Positions 1 through 12,700 are shown, counted from the first letter of the stretch. The stretch is DNA of 64,000 bases from Pseudoalteromonas sp. R3 (GCF_004014715.1 NZ_CP034835.1:1178001-1242000), one strand, 5' to 3'. Translations and numbers: made by a program. The notes: generated by a model not told the origin, from the sequence alone.

Positions 1-407
1 GAGAAATCGACAATGGGCAGAACCCGATATTTGTCCTGCGCTTTGAGCTCATCCATGCTCAGGATGACCTGATGTGCTTCGCCCTGGTCTTCGTCAAACC
101 GGCAGCGCAAAATGTCGTGATCTGCCAGGGTTTGCTCAACGGCCTGAGTAAAACTGTCCAGATCCAGCGGTTGTGTGCTCTGGTATAGCTGAGGAATGCT
201 GTATTCCGGGCTCTCTGGTTCGTAGCGAGACAAGAACCAGATCCTTTGTTGTTCATGCGAGAGTGGAAAACGTTGCTGCGCTGCTTTAGCCACGACGGGA
301 ATGTCGTTCGCCACCGCTTTGGCTGCTTTGTTTTTTTCCGCAAGTTGTTGCAGTAACTTAGCCCGTTTTTCGGGGCTAAGTGCACTGAGTTTCTGTTGAA
401 TATCCAT
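1..407 (-). CDS. NRPS, N-terminal fragment (condensation domain), runs off the window
   Basis: Only the first 135 residues are present; the gene reads leftwards and leaves at base 1. A Lys/Ala-rich helical leader (about residues 1-45) is followed by the opening of a condensation domain with the C1-type motif LSHEQQRIWFL at residues 49-59 and the later DHDILRCRF segment typical of these domains. The ATG at 405-407 has a GAGG just upstream and lies 12 bases after the stop of the preceding NRPS, so the two are very likely co-transcribed as the last visible members of the minus-strand operon. By family knowledge the domain would join the chain from the upstream carrier domain to the next amino acid. 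Its remaining modules, and any terminal thioesterase, lie outside the window. Confidence 0.9.
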   Translation of the reverse strand, partial: MDIQQKLSALSPEKRAKLLQQLAEKNKAAKAVANDIPVVAKAAQQRFPLSHEQQRIWFLSRYEPESPEYSIPQLYQSTQPLDLDSFTQAVEQTLADHDILRCRFDEDQGEAHQVILSMDELKAQDKYRVLPIVDF

Positions 408-419
408 AATGCCTCATTG

Positions 420-3400
420 TTATTCTTGTTCTAGTTCCATCAGTAATGCAGCTAAATCGGCGTCATCCACCTGACTTAACTGTACTTGCTCAATGTGACT
501 GCTGAGCTGGCTTACGCTCTGATAGGCCAGTACATCGGCAATCGTCAGGCTGCTCAGGCCAAATGCTTCGTTCAGTCCTGCGACCAGTTGCATGGCCAAA
601 ATAGAGTTGCCCCCGAGTTTAAAGAAGTTGTCACTGAGCCCGACTTTGTCCTGGCCGAGAATGTTCTGCCATAAGTCACAAATGGTTCGCTCTGTTTCAC
701 TTTGTGGTGCCTGGTAGGGCATTAACTGGGTGAGCTGATAGCGACCCAGTGCCTTTTTATCGACTTTACCGCTGGGCGTCAGTGGCAGAGTGTCCAGTGC
801 TATCAGATGAGTCGGCACCATAAAGTGAGGGAGCTGAGCTGATAAACCGGTGACCAGCTGCGTCTCTTCCAGTGCGCTCTGGGCGACATAGAACGCCGCC
901 AGCACAGGCTCGGTCTGGGTCTGGTTGATGACCACAGCACACTGACTGACACCGCTTTGCCGTTCAAGTACCGCTTCAATTTCCTGAAGCTCGATACGGT
1001 AGCCACGCAGCTTCACTTGATCATCCAGGCGCTGCAGGTAAGCCAGTTCACCATTGCCAAGCTGACGAACTAAATCTCCGGTCAGATAGGCATCGACAGG
1101 TTGGCCGTCAATATCCAGGGTAACGAACTTTTCGGCATTCAACTCAGGGCGGTCACGGTAACCCATGGCCACACCCTGGCCCGCGATAGCCAGTTGTCCC
1201 ATTGCACCAAAGCGTGCCAGCTGATTATGCTCATTCAGCACATACAACTGGGTATTGTGGATCGGGCAACCTATGGTCACGCGCTCACCGGGCAGGATCT
1301 GTTTGATGCTGGACCAGACGGTGGTTTCTGTCGGGCCGTACATGTTCCACAGTGCCTGATTATCCTGTACTAATTGTTGTGCCAGTGCATCGGGCAGAGC
1401 TTCACCACCAACCAGACAAGTGAGGTTAGATTTGCCTTGCCAGTTTGCGCTATACAGCAGACGCCAGGTGGCGGGCGTGCCCTGCATCAGGGTAATATCC
1501 TGCTGTGCAATCAGGGTACAAAGTTGTGCGCCATCTTTGCTTTGTACATCGTTCGCCAGTACCAAAGTGGCACCACAGTACAGTGGCAAGAAAAGCTCCA
1601 GCACAGAAATATCGAAGGAGTAGGGGGTAATGGCCAGCAGCTTGTCTGTGGCGGTGCAACCCGGTTTTTCAGCCATTGCGTACAAGAAGTTATTCATGTT
1701 GGCACGGCTGATATCAACCCCCTTGGGCAGACCCGTTGAACCCGAAGTGTAGATACAGTAGGCCTGATTTTCAGGGCGATACTCAGGTGTTGTTAATGCA
1801 CTGGTGCCCGCATCGAGCTGATTGATGTCAACAAGCTGGCAGTCTGCGCCAAGGCTAAAGCCGGACTCTGTGCTATCGCTGAGTACAAATCTGACCCCCG
1901 CATCCGTTGCAATAAAGCTCAGGCGTTCGCTGGGGTAGTCGGGGTCCAGTGGCAGATAGGCTGCACCACAATGAAAAATGGCAAGCAGGCTGATCAGTAA
2001 GTCTCCCTGGCGTGGCAGTGAGACCGCGATAAGGTCGCCCGGTTGTACGCCAAGCTGGTGGAGTTGCATGGCACGCGTTTCAACCGCCTGCTGCAGTGCT
2101 TCATAGCTCCATTGTGCTTCGCCACAGATAAGCGCCGTCTGCTGCGGGTGCTGCGCGGTGTGGTGCGCCAGCTGTGCCAGTAAGTCAGGGATCTGTGCAG
2201 GGGCAATGGTTGTTCCTTGCGGCAGATTTGCCAAAGTGTCTGACTGAGCTGTGCTTTCTAATGCCTCTACCGAGCCGTCAAGGCTGCTCGCCAGCTGCGT
2301 CATAATTGCAATATAGCGTGCACGCAGCAAAGCGATAGTATCGGCAGAGAATAACTCTTCGCTGTATTCCAGGTGCCCTTTTATCCCCGCAGGAGAGGCG
2401 ACCAGAGTTAAGGTCAGGTCAAATCTCGCGGTGTCATTGGGCGTATCCGGCAAAGACAATGTCAGCGTATCCGTGATGGGGTGTGACTGCTCTGCGCTGC
2501 TGCTTAAAAAGTTAAAGAATACCTGAAATAGCGGGTTGTAATTTAAAGCCCGGTCGACGTCCAGTAACTGGACTAACGATTGCAACGGCAGGCTCTGGTT
2601 GTCAAACCCAGACAAGATGCGTTCCTGCGTTTGTGTTAGCAGCTCAGTCAGAGTTTGCTCAGGCGTCAGTGTCATGCGAATTGGCAGGGAATTAACAAAT
2701 AATCCCACAACCTGATCCAGCTGATGGCCCGGGCGTCCGGAAACCGGAATGCCAATGGCGAAATCCTGCTGTCTCGATTGCTCTTGCAATAACAGTGCAA
2801 AGGCGCACAGAGACAAGGTATATAAAGAGACACCAGCGCGGCTTGCCTGCTGTTCCAGCTGCTGACTTTGCGTCGCTGGCAGCGTCAACTCAAGACGGCT
2901 TCCCCGGAAGCTGGGGCGGGCCGGACGAGGTGCATCGAGCGGCAAGTCCAGAGTATGAGGCATACCGTTTAACGCATCGAGCCAGTATTGCTGGCTGTGT
3001 GCTAAAAATGCCTGGCCTTGCTCTGTGTGCTGCCAGTGGGCGTAATCCAGTAATTGCACCGTCAGATGATCTGGCTGCCAGTGATTGCCCTGAAGCTGCT
3101 GATAATAACAGGCGGTCAGCTCTTTGATCAGCACATCCATCGAGGCGCCATCGCAGAGAATATGGTGGATCACTAACCCCAGCCAGTGACGGCCATCCTC
3201 TAGCTGATACAAGACCCAGCAGTAGGCTGGTTTGGTCAAATCGAACTTTTGCTTGAGCAGAGTATGAAAGTGCGCTTTTGCCTCTGCCTCATCCAGTTGC
3301 AGCGTTTGTAAAGGCAGCTCAACGGTGTTGAGCACTTGCTGGCGGGCTTCACCCTGATGCTCAACAAAGCAGGTGCGCAGTGCTTCATGTCTGGTGGTCA

Positions 3401-6400
3401 GGGCTTGCAGTGTGCTGATGAGCACGGTTTTATCCAGCGGGCCATCAAGCTGCACTAACAGCGGCATATTGTACAGTCCGGCTTCACCTGCATATGCATC
3501 CAGCACATACATCTGTTGCTGGCTGTGAGTCAGGGTGCCTGCCTCTGTGCGAGAAACCGGTTGCAGTGCACTCATGCGCTGCTCTGTTTGCTGCTGCTCC
3601 AGCAATTGCGCTTGCTGTGCGATACTTGGCGCTGCGAAAAACTGCTTCAGCGTGAGCTCTTTATCTAACTGCTGCGTGATCTGACTGAGCACTTTAAGTG
3701 CTGCCAGTGAGTGACCCCCTTGCAGGAAAAAACTGGTTTCACAACAGAGCCCGGTCTTATTCAGTACCGTCTGCCAGATGGTCAGCAACGTCGCCTCAAG
3801 CTGCGAGTTAGGCGCAGCACGCTGAGTCAGTGCGTTAACCACATCGGCTTTAGGCAGGGCTTTTTTATCAATTTTCCCCCGCGCGGTCAGCGGCAGCGCA
3901 TCAAGTTGAATAATGTGCTCAGGGAGCATATAAGCGGGTAAAGTCTGAGCCAGCACATAGTTGAGCTTGTCTTGCTGTAACTGTGCCTGACTGACGACAT
4001 ACGCTACCAGGGTTGGCTGAGGTGTTTGCTGCACAACGCAAATACTGGCGGTCACGCCTGTGATGTTGTTTAGCTGACGGCTGATTTCTTCCAGCTCAAT
4101 CCGGTAGCCCCGGAATTTCACTTGCTCGTCAATGCGGCCTTTGAAATAGAGCAGCCCCTGTTGATCGTAATATGCCTGGTCGCCCGTTGCATACAAACGT
4201 TGCTGTAGCTGAGGGTGGACAGCAAATTTTTCGGCGCTTACCTCTGGCAGGTTTTGATAACCTTGCGCCAGGTTGTCACCACCAATATAGAGCTGGCCAA
4301 GCACATAAGGTGCAACCGCATGACCTTGCTGGTCCAGCACATAGACCTGGCTGTGTGGTAGCGCAGAGCCAATTGGTACTGGCGAGCGGTGAATATCAAG
4401 CTGATTGACTTCGTGGGCACTACAGCTGATAGTGGCTTCACTCGGCCCGTAGGCATTGATAAAACGTTGGGTTTTGGGGTTGGCCAGCGCGAACCAGTTG
4501 GCAACGGTGCGATTTTGCAGTTGTTCAGTGCCGGTTACGACCAGTTTGATCTCACTTGGCAGCGGCTGATCTGCATGACGCAGTTGCTCCATCCAGGCAT
4601 GCAAATAGCCCGTCGGCAGGCTCAGGTGATTGAGTGCGTAGCGTGCAATCAGATCACCCAAATCGGCAAAAGAGGGGGTGTCTTTTGCCGGACGCAGCAC
4701 GACCTGACCACCGTGATACAGGATCGGGAAGAACTCTTCCAGTGCCAGATCAAATGACAACACCGAAAATTGCAGCGCTTTGGTATGCGCCCCCAGTTGA
4801 TAGAGCCCGGCAACCGCCTGACAGTGGTTGTTGAGCGCTTGTCTGGTTACGCGCACCCCTTTGGGCGTGCCTGTAGAGCCTGAGGTATATACCAGATAAC
4901 CCAGTTCAGGATCTGTGCTCGCCTGTACATCAAGCACGGTCAGTGCAAGCTGGTTTGTGTCATCTGTTAACATCACGCTTGCCTGAGCATCCCGGGCAAT
5001 AAACTCGCGCCGGGACTGAGGTAAAGCAGGGTCAATGACAACGAAGGCACAACGGGCAAACTGGGCCGCCAGCATGGCTATCACGCAATGGTAGCTTTGC
5101 GCACAGCTAATGGCCACGGTCTGTCCGGTCTGTGCAACAGAGCGCAGCTCACTGCTGACGCTGCGCACCACCTGAAGTAACTGAGTATAAGTAAGGCTGG
5201 TATCCTGATCCGGTTGTGCGCCGGGCGCAACCAGTGCAATGGACTCTCCCTGATGCTCAGATAACGCGATGAGTCGCTCACTGAAGCAGGGCACCAGATG
5301 TGATGGCTGAGGCTGATTCAGCAGCGCCGACTGTTGTGCATAATCGAAGCTGCTAAGCTCACCAATAGTGCACTCAGAGCGGGTCAGCATCACATTGATG
5401 ATAGTGGCGAGCTGGTGCTGCCACTGACGCACTTGCTCTTTCGTAAACAGCGCCGTGCGAAATTCAAAGTAGCCGCTAAATGTGTCACTGGCTTGCTGAA
5501 TTTCCAGCGTAACATCCAGTTTGCTGTAGTGTCTTTGTACCGGGTAGGGCTGCCAAATTGGCGCTTTCTCAGAGTTTGATGGCGTGCCGCTGCCGAGGTT
5601 ATTAAATGAAAACATCACCTGGAACAGCGGATTCGTGCCACTGTCACGATCTGCCCCGAGCAAATCGACCAGTCGCTCAACCGTGACCTGGTTACATTGC
5701 AGATCCTGATAGAAATGCTGCTGCAACCGGGAAATAAAAGCGCTAACCGGTGTGTCTGGGCTCACGCCTGCCGGGATCAGTAAGGTGTTAGCAAAGTTGC
5801 CCACCATAGCGCGTTGCTGCTGATTGGTACGTGCCAGCTCAGGCATGCCCACAATAAAATTATGCTGACCGGTCAGCTTATGTAGTAACAACTGATAAGC
5901 GGCAAGAAAAAACACACATGGCGTGATAGCAAGTTGCTGGCAGCAAGTAGTGATTTGCTTGCTGAGCGCGTTATCAAAGCTGAAGTTGACATAACTGCCT
6001 TGCTGTAAATCCTGCTCCGGTGATGCCGGGTTGAGCGCCAGAGACAAAGTATGCTCAGTGTCTGCAAGGCGGCTCAGCCAGTATTGTTCCATTGCACTGC
6101 GGTCGCCGCTTTGGGTGGCGAGTAACTGAGTCAGCGTGTAGGCGGGCTCTGTCGGTACACTTATCGCACCCGAGTACAGAGCCATAATGGCGCGTTCTAC
6201 CATCACCACGGAATAACCGTCCAGCGCAATATGGTGGAAACACAAGGTCAGCACGTATTCGTCTGCGGCCTCAGTGTTATGGAATAACCGGAACCGACAT
6301 GGGTACTGACGACTGAGCTCAAACGGCACTTTTGCCTCGGCTTCAATCGCGTGTTTCATTTCGCTTGCTGAGTTCACCGGCACCTGCTCAAACGGGACCT

Positions 6401-6701
6401 TTTCCAGAGGCTGACTGAACTGTCTGGGCTCGTCTTTGACCATTACAAATTTACTGGTCAGGGCTGGGTGTTGTTGCATGACTGCGGCAATTGCTTGTTG
6501 CAATGCCGCAGTATCTGGTCTGCCAGCAAAGCGGTAGGCACGAAAAATATTATTCATGCCGCTGGTGGCATCCAGCTGATGACTGAACCAGAAGCGTTGC
6601 TGCTTATCGCTCAGTCCCAGCAGGGCCAGACCCGCCTTTTGCTGTTGCAGTTGTTTCAGCCGCGCGAGTTTTTCTGCGCGGCTCAGAGTTGAGGCTGTCA
6701 T
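420..6701 (-). CDS. Nonribosomal peptide synthetase, two modules (C-A-T-C-A-T)
   Basis: A 2093-residue synthetase. Approximate layout on the DNA, right to left: C 6620-5290 (HHIALDG), A 5290-3830 (YTSGSTGTPKG), T 3800-3620 (GGHSL), C 3560-2250 (HHILCDG), A 2200-750 (YTSGSTGLPKG), T 700-520 (GGNSI), then an acidic tail ending ALLMELEQE. Aligned by eye with the GrsA pocket positions, the first A domain reads D-L-E-S-V-G-A-I-S (Glu at 239, perhaps a basic substrate, weak) and the second D-I-L-Q-L-G-M-V-W, a Gly-type code. I chose the ATG at 6701 because it follows the stop of the upstream NRPS by one base, has GAGGAAA before it, and earlier in-frame starts would overlap that gene in another frame. 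The second T domain carries GGNS rather than GGHS. No epimerase or thioesterase domain is present. Confidence 0.95.
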   Translation of the reverse strand: MTASTLSRAEKLARLKQLQQQKAGLALLGLSDKQQRFWFSHQLDATSGMNNIFRAYRFAGRPDTAALQQAIAAVMQQHPALTSKFVMVKDEPRQFSQPLEKVPFEQVPVNSASEMKHAIEAEAKVPFELSRQYPCRFRLFHNTEAADEYVLTLCFHHIALDGYSVVMVERAIMALYSGAISVPTEPAYTLTQLLATQSGDRSAMEQYWLSRLADTEHTLSLALNPASPEQDLQQGSYVNFSFDNALSKQITTCCQQLAITPCVFFLAAYQLLLHKLTGQHNFIVGMPELARTNQQQRAMVGNFANTLLIPAGVSPDTPVSAFISRLQQHFYQDLQCNQVTVERLVDLLGADRDSGTNPLFQVMFSFNNLGSGTPSNSEKAPIWQPYPVQRHYSKLDVTLEIQQASDTFSGYFEFRTALFTKEQVRQWQHQLATIINVMLTRSECTIGELSSFDYAQQSALLNQPQPSHLVPCFSERLIALSEHQGESIALVAPGAQPDQDTSLTYTQLLQVVRSVSSELRSVAQTGQTVAISCAQSYHCVIAMLAAQFARCAFVVIDPALPQSRREFIARDAQASVMLTDDTNQLALTVLDVQASTDPELGYLVYTSGSTGTPKGVRVTRQALNNHCQAVAGLYQLGAHTKALQFSVLSFDLALEEFFPILYHGGQVVLRPAKDTPSFADLGDLIARYALNHLSLPTGYLHAWMEQLRHADQPLPSEIKLVVTGTEQLQNRTVANWFALANPKTQRFINAYGPSEATISCSAHEVNQLDIHRSPVPIGSALPHSQVYVLDQQGHAVAPYVLGQLYIGGDNLAQGYQNLPEVSAEKFAVHPQLQQRLYATGDQAYYDQQGLLYFKGRIDEQVKFRGYRIELEEISRQLNNITGVTASICVVQQTPQPTLVAYVVSQAQLQQDKLNYVLAQTLPAYMLPEHIIQLDALPLTARGKIDKKALPKADVVNALTQRAAPNSQLEATLLTIWQTVLNKTGLCCETSFFLQGGHSLAALKVLSQITQQLDKELTLKQFFAAPSIAQQAQLLEQQQTEQRMSALQPVSRTEAGTLTHSQQQMYVLDAYAGEAGLYNMPLLVQLDGPLDKTVLISTLQALTTRHEALRTCFVEHQGEARQQVLNTVELPLQTLQLDEAEAKAHFHTLLKQKFDLTKPAYCWVLYQLEDGRHWLGLVIHHILCDGASMDVLIKELTACYYQQLQGNHWQPDHLTVQLLDYAHWQHTEQGQAFLAHSQQYWLDALNGMPHTLDLPLDAPRPARPSFRGSRLELTLPATQSQQLEQQASRAGVSLYTLSLCAFALLLQEQSRQQDFAIGIPVSGRPGHQLDQVVGLFVNSLPIRMTLTPEQTLTELLTQTQERILSGFDNQSLPLQSLVQLLDVDRALNYNPLFQVFFNFLSSSAEQSHPITDTLTLSLPDTPNDTARFDLTLTLVASPAGIKGHLEYSEELFSADTIALLRARYIAIMTQLASSLDGSVEALESTAQSDTLANLPQGTTIAPAQIPDLLAQLAHHTAQHPQQTALICGEAQWSYEALQQAVETRAMQLHQLGVQPGDLIAVSLPRQGDLLISLLAIFHCGAAYLPLDPDYPSERLSFIATDAGVRFVLSDSTESGFSLGADCQLVDINQLDAGTSALTTPEYRPENQAYCIYTSGSTGLPKGVDISRANMNNFLYAMAEKPGCTATDKLLAITPYSFDISVLELFLPLYCGATLVLANDVQSKDGAQLCTLIAQQDITLMQGTPATWRLLYSANWQGKSNLTCLVGGEALPDALAQQLVQDNQALWNMYGPTETTVWSSIKQILPGERVTIGCPIHNTQLYVLNEHNQLARFGAMGQLAIAGQGVAMGYRDRPELNAEKFVTLDIDGQPVDAYLTGDLVRQLGNGELAYLQRLDDQVKLRGYRIELQEIEAVLERQSGVSQCAVVINQTQTEPVLAAFYVAQSALEETQLVTGLSAQLPHFMVPTHLIALDTLPLTPSGKVDKKALGRYQLTQLMPYQAPQSETERTICDLWQNILGQDKVGLSDNFFKLGGNSILAMQLVAGLNEAFGLSSLTIADVLAYQSVSQLSSHIEQVQLSQVDDADLAALLMELEQE

Positions 6702-6702
6702 C

Positions 6703-9700
6703 CTAGCTTTCCTCGCCATCCATCGCAGCCAGCAAGGCATCCAATTCCTGATCGGACAGTTGCTCGTCGATTTCAGCCTGTTCCGGTGCATGGGCAGGAT
6801 CCGCTGCCTGAGGTGCACTCTGCTGCTCGTCCAGTTTGCGGACCAGCTGAGCGACCGTAGGGGCTGTGAACAGGTCAACCAGAGTGAGATGTGCCTGTAG
6901 CTGCTCTTCGATGTTGGCAATCACTTTGACTGCGACCAGCGAGTGGCCACCCAGCATAAAGAAGTTGTCGTTACAACCAACCAGCTCGAGTCCCAGGGCT
7001 TGTGCAAAAATAGCGCACAGTGTCTGCTCTCGTTCAGTCTGTGGTGCCACAAACTGCGCCAGCTTACTGCGTACATCAATCGGGTTCGCCTCAATAATGG
7101 CATTGCGATCCAGTTTACCATTGCTGGTTAACGGGAACTGCTCCGCTTTAACGAAGAAATCCGGGATCTGGAAGCCCATCAGCGCAGACTGACAGTGATC
7201 CAGCAATGCGTCGTCCAGGTTCTTGTCTGCCTGATAATACGCGGCCAGATGTTGATTATCTTCACCAGTTACGGCCACACATACGGCTTGTACGTCTGGA
7301 TGCTGACCTATCACCTCTTCAATTTCATTGAGTTCAACCCTGAAACCACGCACCTTGACCTGGTTGTCGTTACGGCCGATAAACTCAAGCTGTCCCTGGG
7401 CATTTTCGCGCACCATATCGCCACTGCGATACAAACGAACGGTGCGTTCTATCCCATGCAGTTTAAAGGTATGAGTGACAAAGCGTTGTGCGTTAAGCTC
7501 GTTATCCAGATATCCCTGAGACAGTCCCAGTCCGGCCAGATACAATTCACCAATGCCACCTTGTGGTACACACTGGCCTTGCGCATCCAGCACAAACCCT
7601 TCGCTTCCTTTAATGGCGGTACCAATGGGCACTGAGCGTGACAGCGCAGTGGCTTCGAGGACGTCGGCTGTGAGTTGCTGACAGTATGAGAAAGTGGTGT
7701 TTTCTGTCGGTCCATAGCCATTGATCAGGATGCAGTGCGGATTGTGCTCCACAAACTTTTGCACTTTGTCCCGAGACAGCACGTCACCACCAGCCAGCAA
7801 ATAACGCAGCGATGTAGGCAGGGCAGTTTGTTGTGCTTCAGCCAACTGATGGAACAGGCCTGCGGTTAACCACATATGGCTGATGTTGTGGGTGTTCAGG
7901 TAATCCTGATACTGGGCCAGAGACAGACGCTTCTGTGCTGGCACAACCAAAGTACCGCCATTGAGCAGTGGGGCATAGATTTCAAGTGTGGAAGCATCAA
8001 AGTACTGAGAGGAGTGCTGCAGCCATACGTCTTCACTGCCCAGGGCAATGAAATCAGGCTGTTCTACCAGGCGCAGTATCCCCGCTTGCGGAATGCGAAC
8101 CCCTTTGGGTTTACCCGTAGAGCCAGAGGTGTACATGATGTATGCCGTCGAGTCCTGAGTACCTAAATCCAGCAATGGTGCATCAGACATATCGGTAATT
8201 TCGCTGACATGTACCAGGTTGAAGCGCTCAGCCAGCGTCAGTGCCTGCTGATCGGTCACAATCACCGGGCTGGCATTTAGCTGTGCCAGGTCATCAAGCA
8301 TTGTTTGGGTACGGATTTCACCGCTGTCCAGGTCGATAGGCATATAACTCGCACCCAGACGAGCCGCCGCCAGCATGGCAGCATAGAGTTCAAAGCCGGG
8401 TTTAAGTACCAGGCCCAGAGTATCACCCGCAGTAACATGTGCCTGCAGTGCTGCGGCTATGCAGGCAGAACGCTGTTGCAATGCCAGATAGCTGTACTCG
8501 GTTGAGTCTGCATCAATAACAGCTGTGTTATTCGGGTATTGCGCAACCTGATGGTCGAACAGGGCTGCAACCGAAGGTGACAGCTGTGATGCGAGTTCAT
8601 CTTCGTTCATCAGCAGCTGACTGGCAGAGCTGGCATTGATGGCCGTCAGCTGGTCAATAGGCTGATCCGGGTTTTGGGTCAGGTTAGCCAGCAGATGCAT
8701 GAAGTTAGCCACCATTTCCTGCATGGTTTCTTTGGCAAACAGATCGGTACTGTATTCCCAGGTCATAACTGCTGCCGCGCGTCGTGAGGTGGTTTGCCCG
8801 ACGCGTTGCTCTGCGTGTGGCGCGACTATGATGTTCAGGTCCAGCTTGGCCGATTTGTTGGTGTTAACCAGGCCATTGACCTGTAAGCCACCAAAGTCTG
8901 GCTCAGGGACTTCCGCATCATGGAAACTGAACATAGTCTGGAACAAGGGGTTGGCCTGTCCCATACGCTCAGGGCTGAGTTTCTGAACCAGTTGTTCAAA
9001 TGGCATGTCCTGATAAGCATAGGCATCTAGACAGGTCTTACGCACGCGCTGCAGCAACTCAAGGAAGCTTGGGTTACCTTCCAGGCTGGTACGTAGCACG
9101 ATGCTGTTAACCATCATACCCATGATAGGGTGCAGCTCGGGTGCGGTACGCGACGCCGTACCGGCACCGATATTAATGTCAGTCTGGCCACTATATTTGT
9201 GCAGTAACACATAGTACGCGGCGATCATGGTCATATATAAGGTGAAGCCATTTTCGCGCGCAAACGTACGCAGTGACTCATACAGTTCAAAGTCCAGGTT
9301 GAACATGAGTGAGTCACCTCTAAACGACGGCTCCAGCGGGCGTGGATAGTCATAAGGCAACTCCAGTGCCGGCGGTAAATCTGCCAGCTTGTCCAGCCAG
9401 TATTGCTCCATTTCTTCGTAGTAGGCACCCGACATCACTTCACGTTGCCACAAACAGAAGTCGGCATAAGTGAATTTAAGTGGCGCCATTGAATGGGCTT
9501 TACCTGCCAGTTTGGCCTCGTAGATGGCGTGCAGTTCTTTGGTGAAAATACCCACAGACCAGCCATCGTGGATCAGGTGGTGCTCAACCTGCAGCAGGCA
9601 GTGAGAATCTTCAGCCAGTTTGATTAGTTTCCAGCGGATCAGTGGCAGCTGAGTAATGTCGAATGGCTTCTGAGTCAATTTAGGAAGTAACTCATCCAAT

Positions 9701-12700
9701 TCTGCTCGTTGTTGTTCTTCGCTCAGATGGCTCATGTCCAGCGGGGTCAGGTCGACTTTGAACGGACTTTCGATGCGCTGATAAGGCACACCATCGTCAT
9801 CGTGGAAGGTACTGAACCACAGCGCATGACGGGCAACGATCTCTTCCAGCGTTTCTTCCAGGTAAGTGATGTTCAATGGACCGTCGAGGTAGAAGGTCAT
9901 CTGGAAGTTATAGGCCGTATTGGTTTTCTGTAATTGCTGCAGGAACCATACGCGTTCCTGCTGGAACGATAAGGGATAGCGGTCCAGCTCCGGACGATGT
10001 GTCAGGCTGGGAAGCAGTTGCTGGCTGCTCTCGCTGTTACGCGCCTTTTGGGCGATCAGCTGAGCCTGTGCTGCCAGTGTTGGATAATCAAAGATCTCGC
10101 TGAAATTCAGTTTTACGTGGAATACATCTTTAATTTTTGCCAGCAGTTTGATGGTCAGAATTGAGTGACCTCCCAAACGGAAGAAGTGGCTGTCTTCGCT
10201 CAGTGTCTCCGGAGAGAGTAGCTGCTGCCAGATCACCGCCAGTGAATTGAGGTAGTGATCTTCGAAATCGATTGTGACTGCTTTGCGCTCCAGTGCAGGC
10301 AGTTTTTTCCGGTCATATTTGCCGGTAATGGTTTTGGGGATATGTGGCAACTGCATCCAGTGACTGGGCACCATATAATCAGGCAGTCGCTCTGTCAGTG
10401 CATCACGTAGCGCCGCAGAGTCACACTCCACCGCTGCGGTGTAGTAAGCCGCCAGTTCCTGGGCACCCTGGTCGTTATCGACAACAACCAGGACCACTTC
10501 TGAAATGTCCTCCAGCTGCGCCAAGGCATGCTCAATTTCACCCAGCTCAACGCGATAGCCGCGGATCTTGACCTGGTGGTCTTTACGGCCAGCATAGTAG
10601 AGTACACCCTGCTTGATATAACCCAGGTCGCCACTGAGGTAGCAGCGGCCAAGTTGCGGGTGCGTAACAAACGCGGCTTCGGTCAGCTCACTCTGGTTCA
10701 GATATTCCCGTGCCAGACCGGCGCCCGATATGGCAATCTCACCTAAAAACCCTTCCGGCAGACAGTGCAGAGACTGGCTCAGGATATGACAGGCGGCGTT
10801 GTCGATGGCACGACCGATAGGCAAACGGGCGAGGGTCAGATGTGACTTATCCAGCTTGATTCGAGTGGTGACCACGGTCGCTTCTGTCGGGCCGTAGGTG
10901 TTGAATAAGTCAATGTTCAGCTGATGTTGCTGGCAGAAGGTGTGCCAGGCGCTGAAGCTTTGCTGGGTCAGCTCTTCACCGCCGACAATTACCGTCTTCA
11001 CTGATGCAGGCAGTGGCTGCTCAAGGGTGTTACTCCAGGCAATAAAGAATGCGGTTGGGAAGTTAAGGATACTCAGGTTATGGGCAGTAATAAAGTCTAT
11101 AAATGCCTGTGGATCAGCCATGATGGCATCGTTTCGTAACACCAGTTTGGCACCCGCAAATAAGGTGGGGTAGATCTCTTCAACGGCGGTATCAAAGCTC
11201 ACTGAGGCAAACTGCAAGGCGCTGCTTTGAGGTGTAATTTCGTAGCACTGCATTGCTGACAAAGTGTGGTTTAGCAATGCGCTGCGAGGCACACTCACCC
11301 CTTTCGGGTTACCGGTAGAGCCAGAGGTATAAATGACGTAGGCTTCTGCCGTGTCTTCAACGTCTGCTGCCAGCAGTGTATCGGCATGTATGGATGTGAC
11401 TTGTTCTGCACTCAGACAAGGTAGCTGACTATCGACGGCGACATTGGTGATCAACAGGGCCGGTTTCGCATCATCACAAATAAATGCCTGTCGGCTTGCA
11501 GGCATTTTAGGGTCAAGCGGAATATAGCTGGCGCCAATGCGCAGGGTTGCCAGTGTTGCGACGATAAAAGGTAATCCTCTGTCGAGTGCAATGGCGACAC
11601 GCTGACCTGCTGTAATACCTTGTGCCTGCAATTGTTGAGCGCAGCCATTGATAAGTGTATTCAGTTCGCGATATGAGACTGACTGTTCTGCATCCACGAT
11701 TGCAATGGATTCACCCGGTTCACCCAGCTTGGCCAAATGTGCGTGCAGATGGTTGTTTTCCCATTGAGTGCTAAGATCCGCCGCCGGCATAGCTGTCAGC
11801 ACATCCTGACTGTAAGGGTCCAACTGGGTCAGCGACTGCTGAGCTTGTTCAACACAGTTCAGCAGGAAAGCCTTGTAAAAGTCCAGCAACGCCTGAATAT
11901 GCGCAGCGCTGTAATGCTTGGACTGATAACTGGCGTGCACACTGAGTGCGCCCGATGCCATGACATACAGCGTCAGTGGATAGTGGCTTTGTTCATAGCC
12001 CACCACTTGCTGCATTGGAGCTTGCTGCGCATCTGATTGTTCATCACTGACCAGACGCTTAGGGAAGTTTTGGAAAATAAACAAAGTAGAAAACAAATGC
12101 TCAGTGATCGGCATTTTGACCGCTTGTTTAATTTGCTCCAAAGAGACATGGGCATGATCCCATGATGCCACTAGAGTGCTCTGGAATTGTTTCAGCCAGC
12201 TGGTGAAGTCGCTATTGTGCTGTGCATCAATACGGATTGGCAGGGCATTACTGAAAAAGCCTGCAATGCTTTCCATGTTAGGCACCAGGTGCGGGCGACC
12301 TGCGACAACCGAACCAATGACTGCGTCTTCACGTCTGCTGACCTGAGCTTCAAACAAGCCAAATGCGCCCAGCATCAGGGCATTTAATGTCACCCCCTGG
12401 CGCTGACAAAAATCGTTGAGCGTTGAAAATTCTTGCTCGCTGAAACTGAGCTTTGCCTGAGAGTTTTGTTGACTGACCTGCTCGGCCGCAAACCCCTGCA
12501 ATTTGAGCGGAGCACTTGATTGCGGCTCTCCCAGATGAGTATACCAGTGGCCTAAAGACTGTTTGGTGTCCTGCGCCAGCAGCCATTTAACGTAGTCTTT
12601 GTACTGACCTCCCTGAGGAAGCGCCACAGCTGAACCCTGAAGCAGCTGGGATACAGCCAGTTCGAGCTGATTGGTGATCAGCGCCATGGACCATCCATCC

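Noticed and set aside
59..385. Minus-strand open frame of 108 residues
   Set aside because: It is a shadow of the partial NRPS (1-407), whose frame carries clear condensation-domain motifs and a proper start.
2795..3127. Plus-strand open frame of 110 residues inside the minus-strand NRPS
   Set aside because: It lies opposite a condensation domain, with atypical composition and no ribosome binding site. The many similar open frames across 1-44849 were rejected for the same reason.
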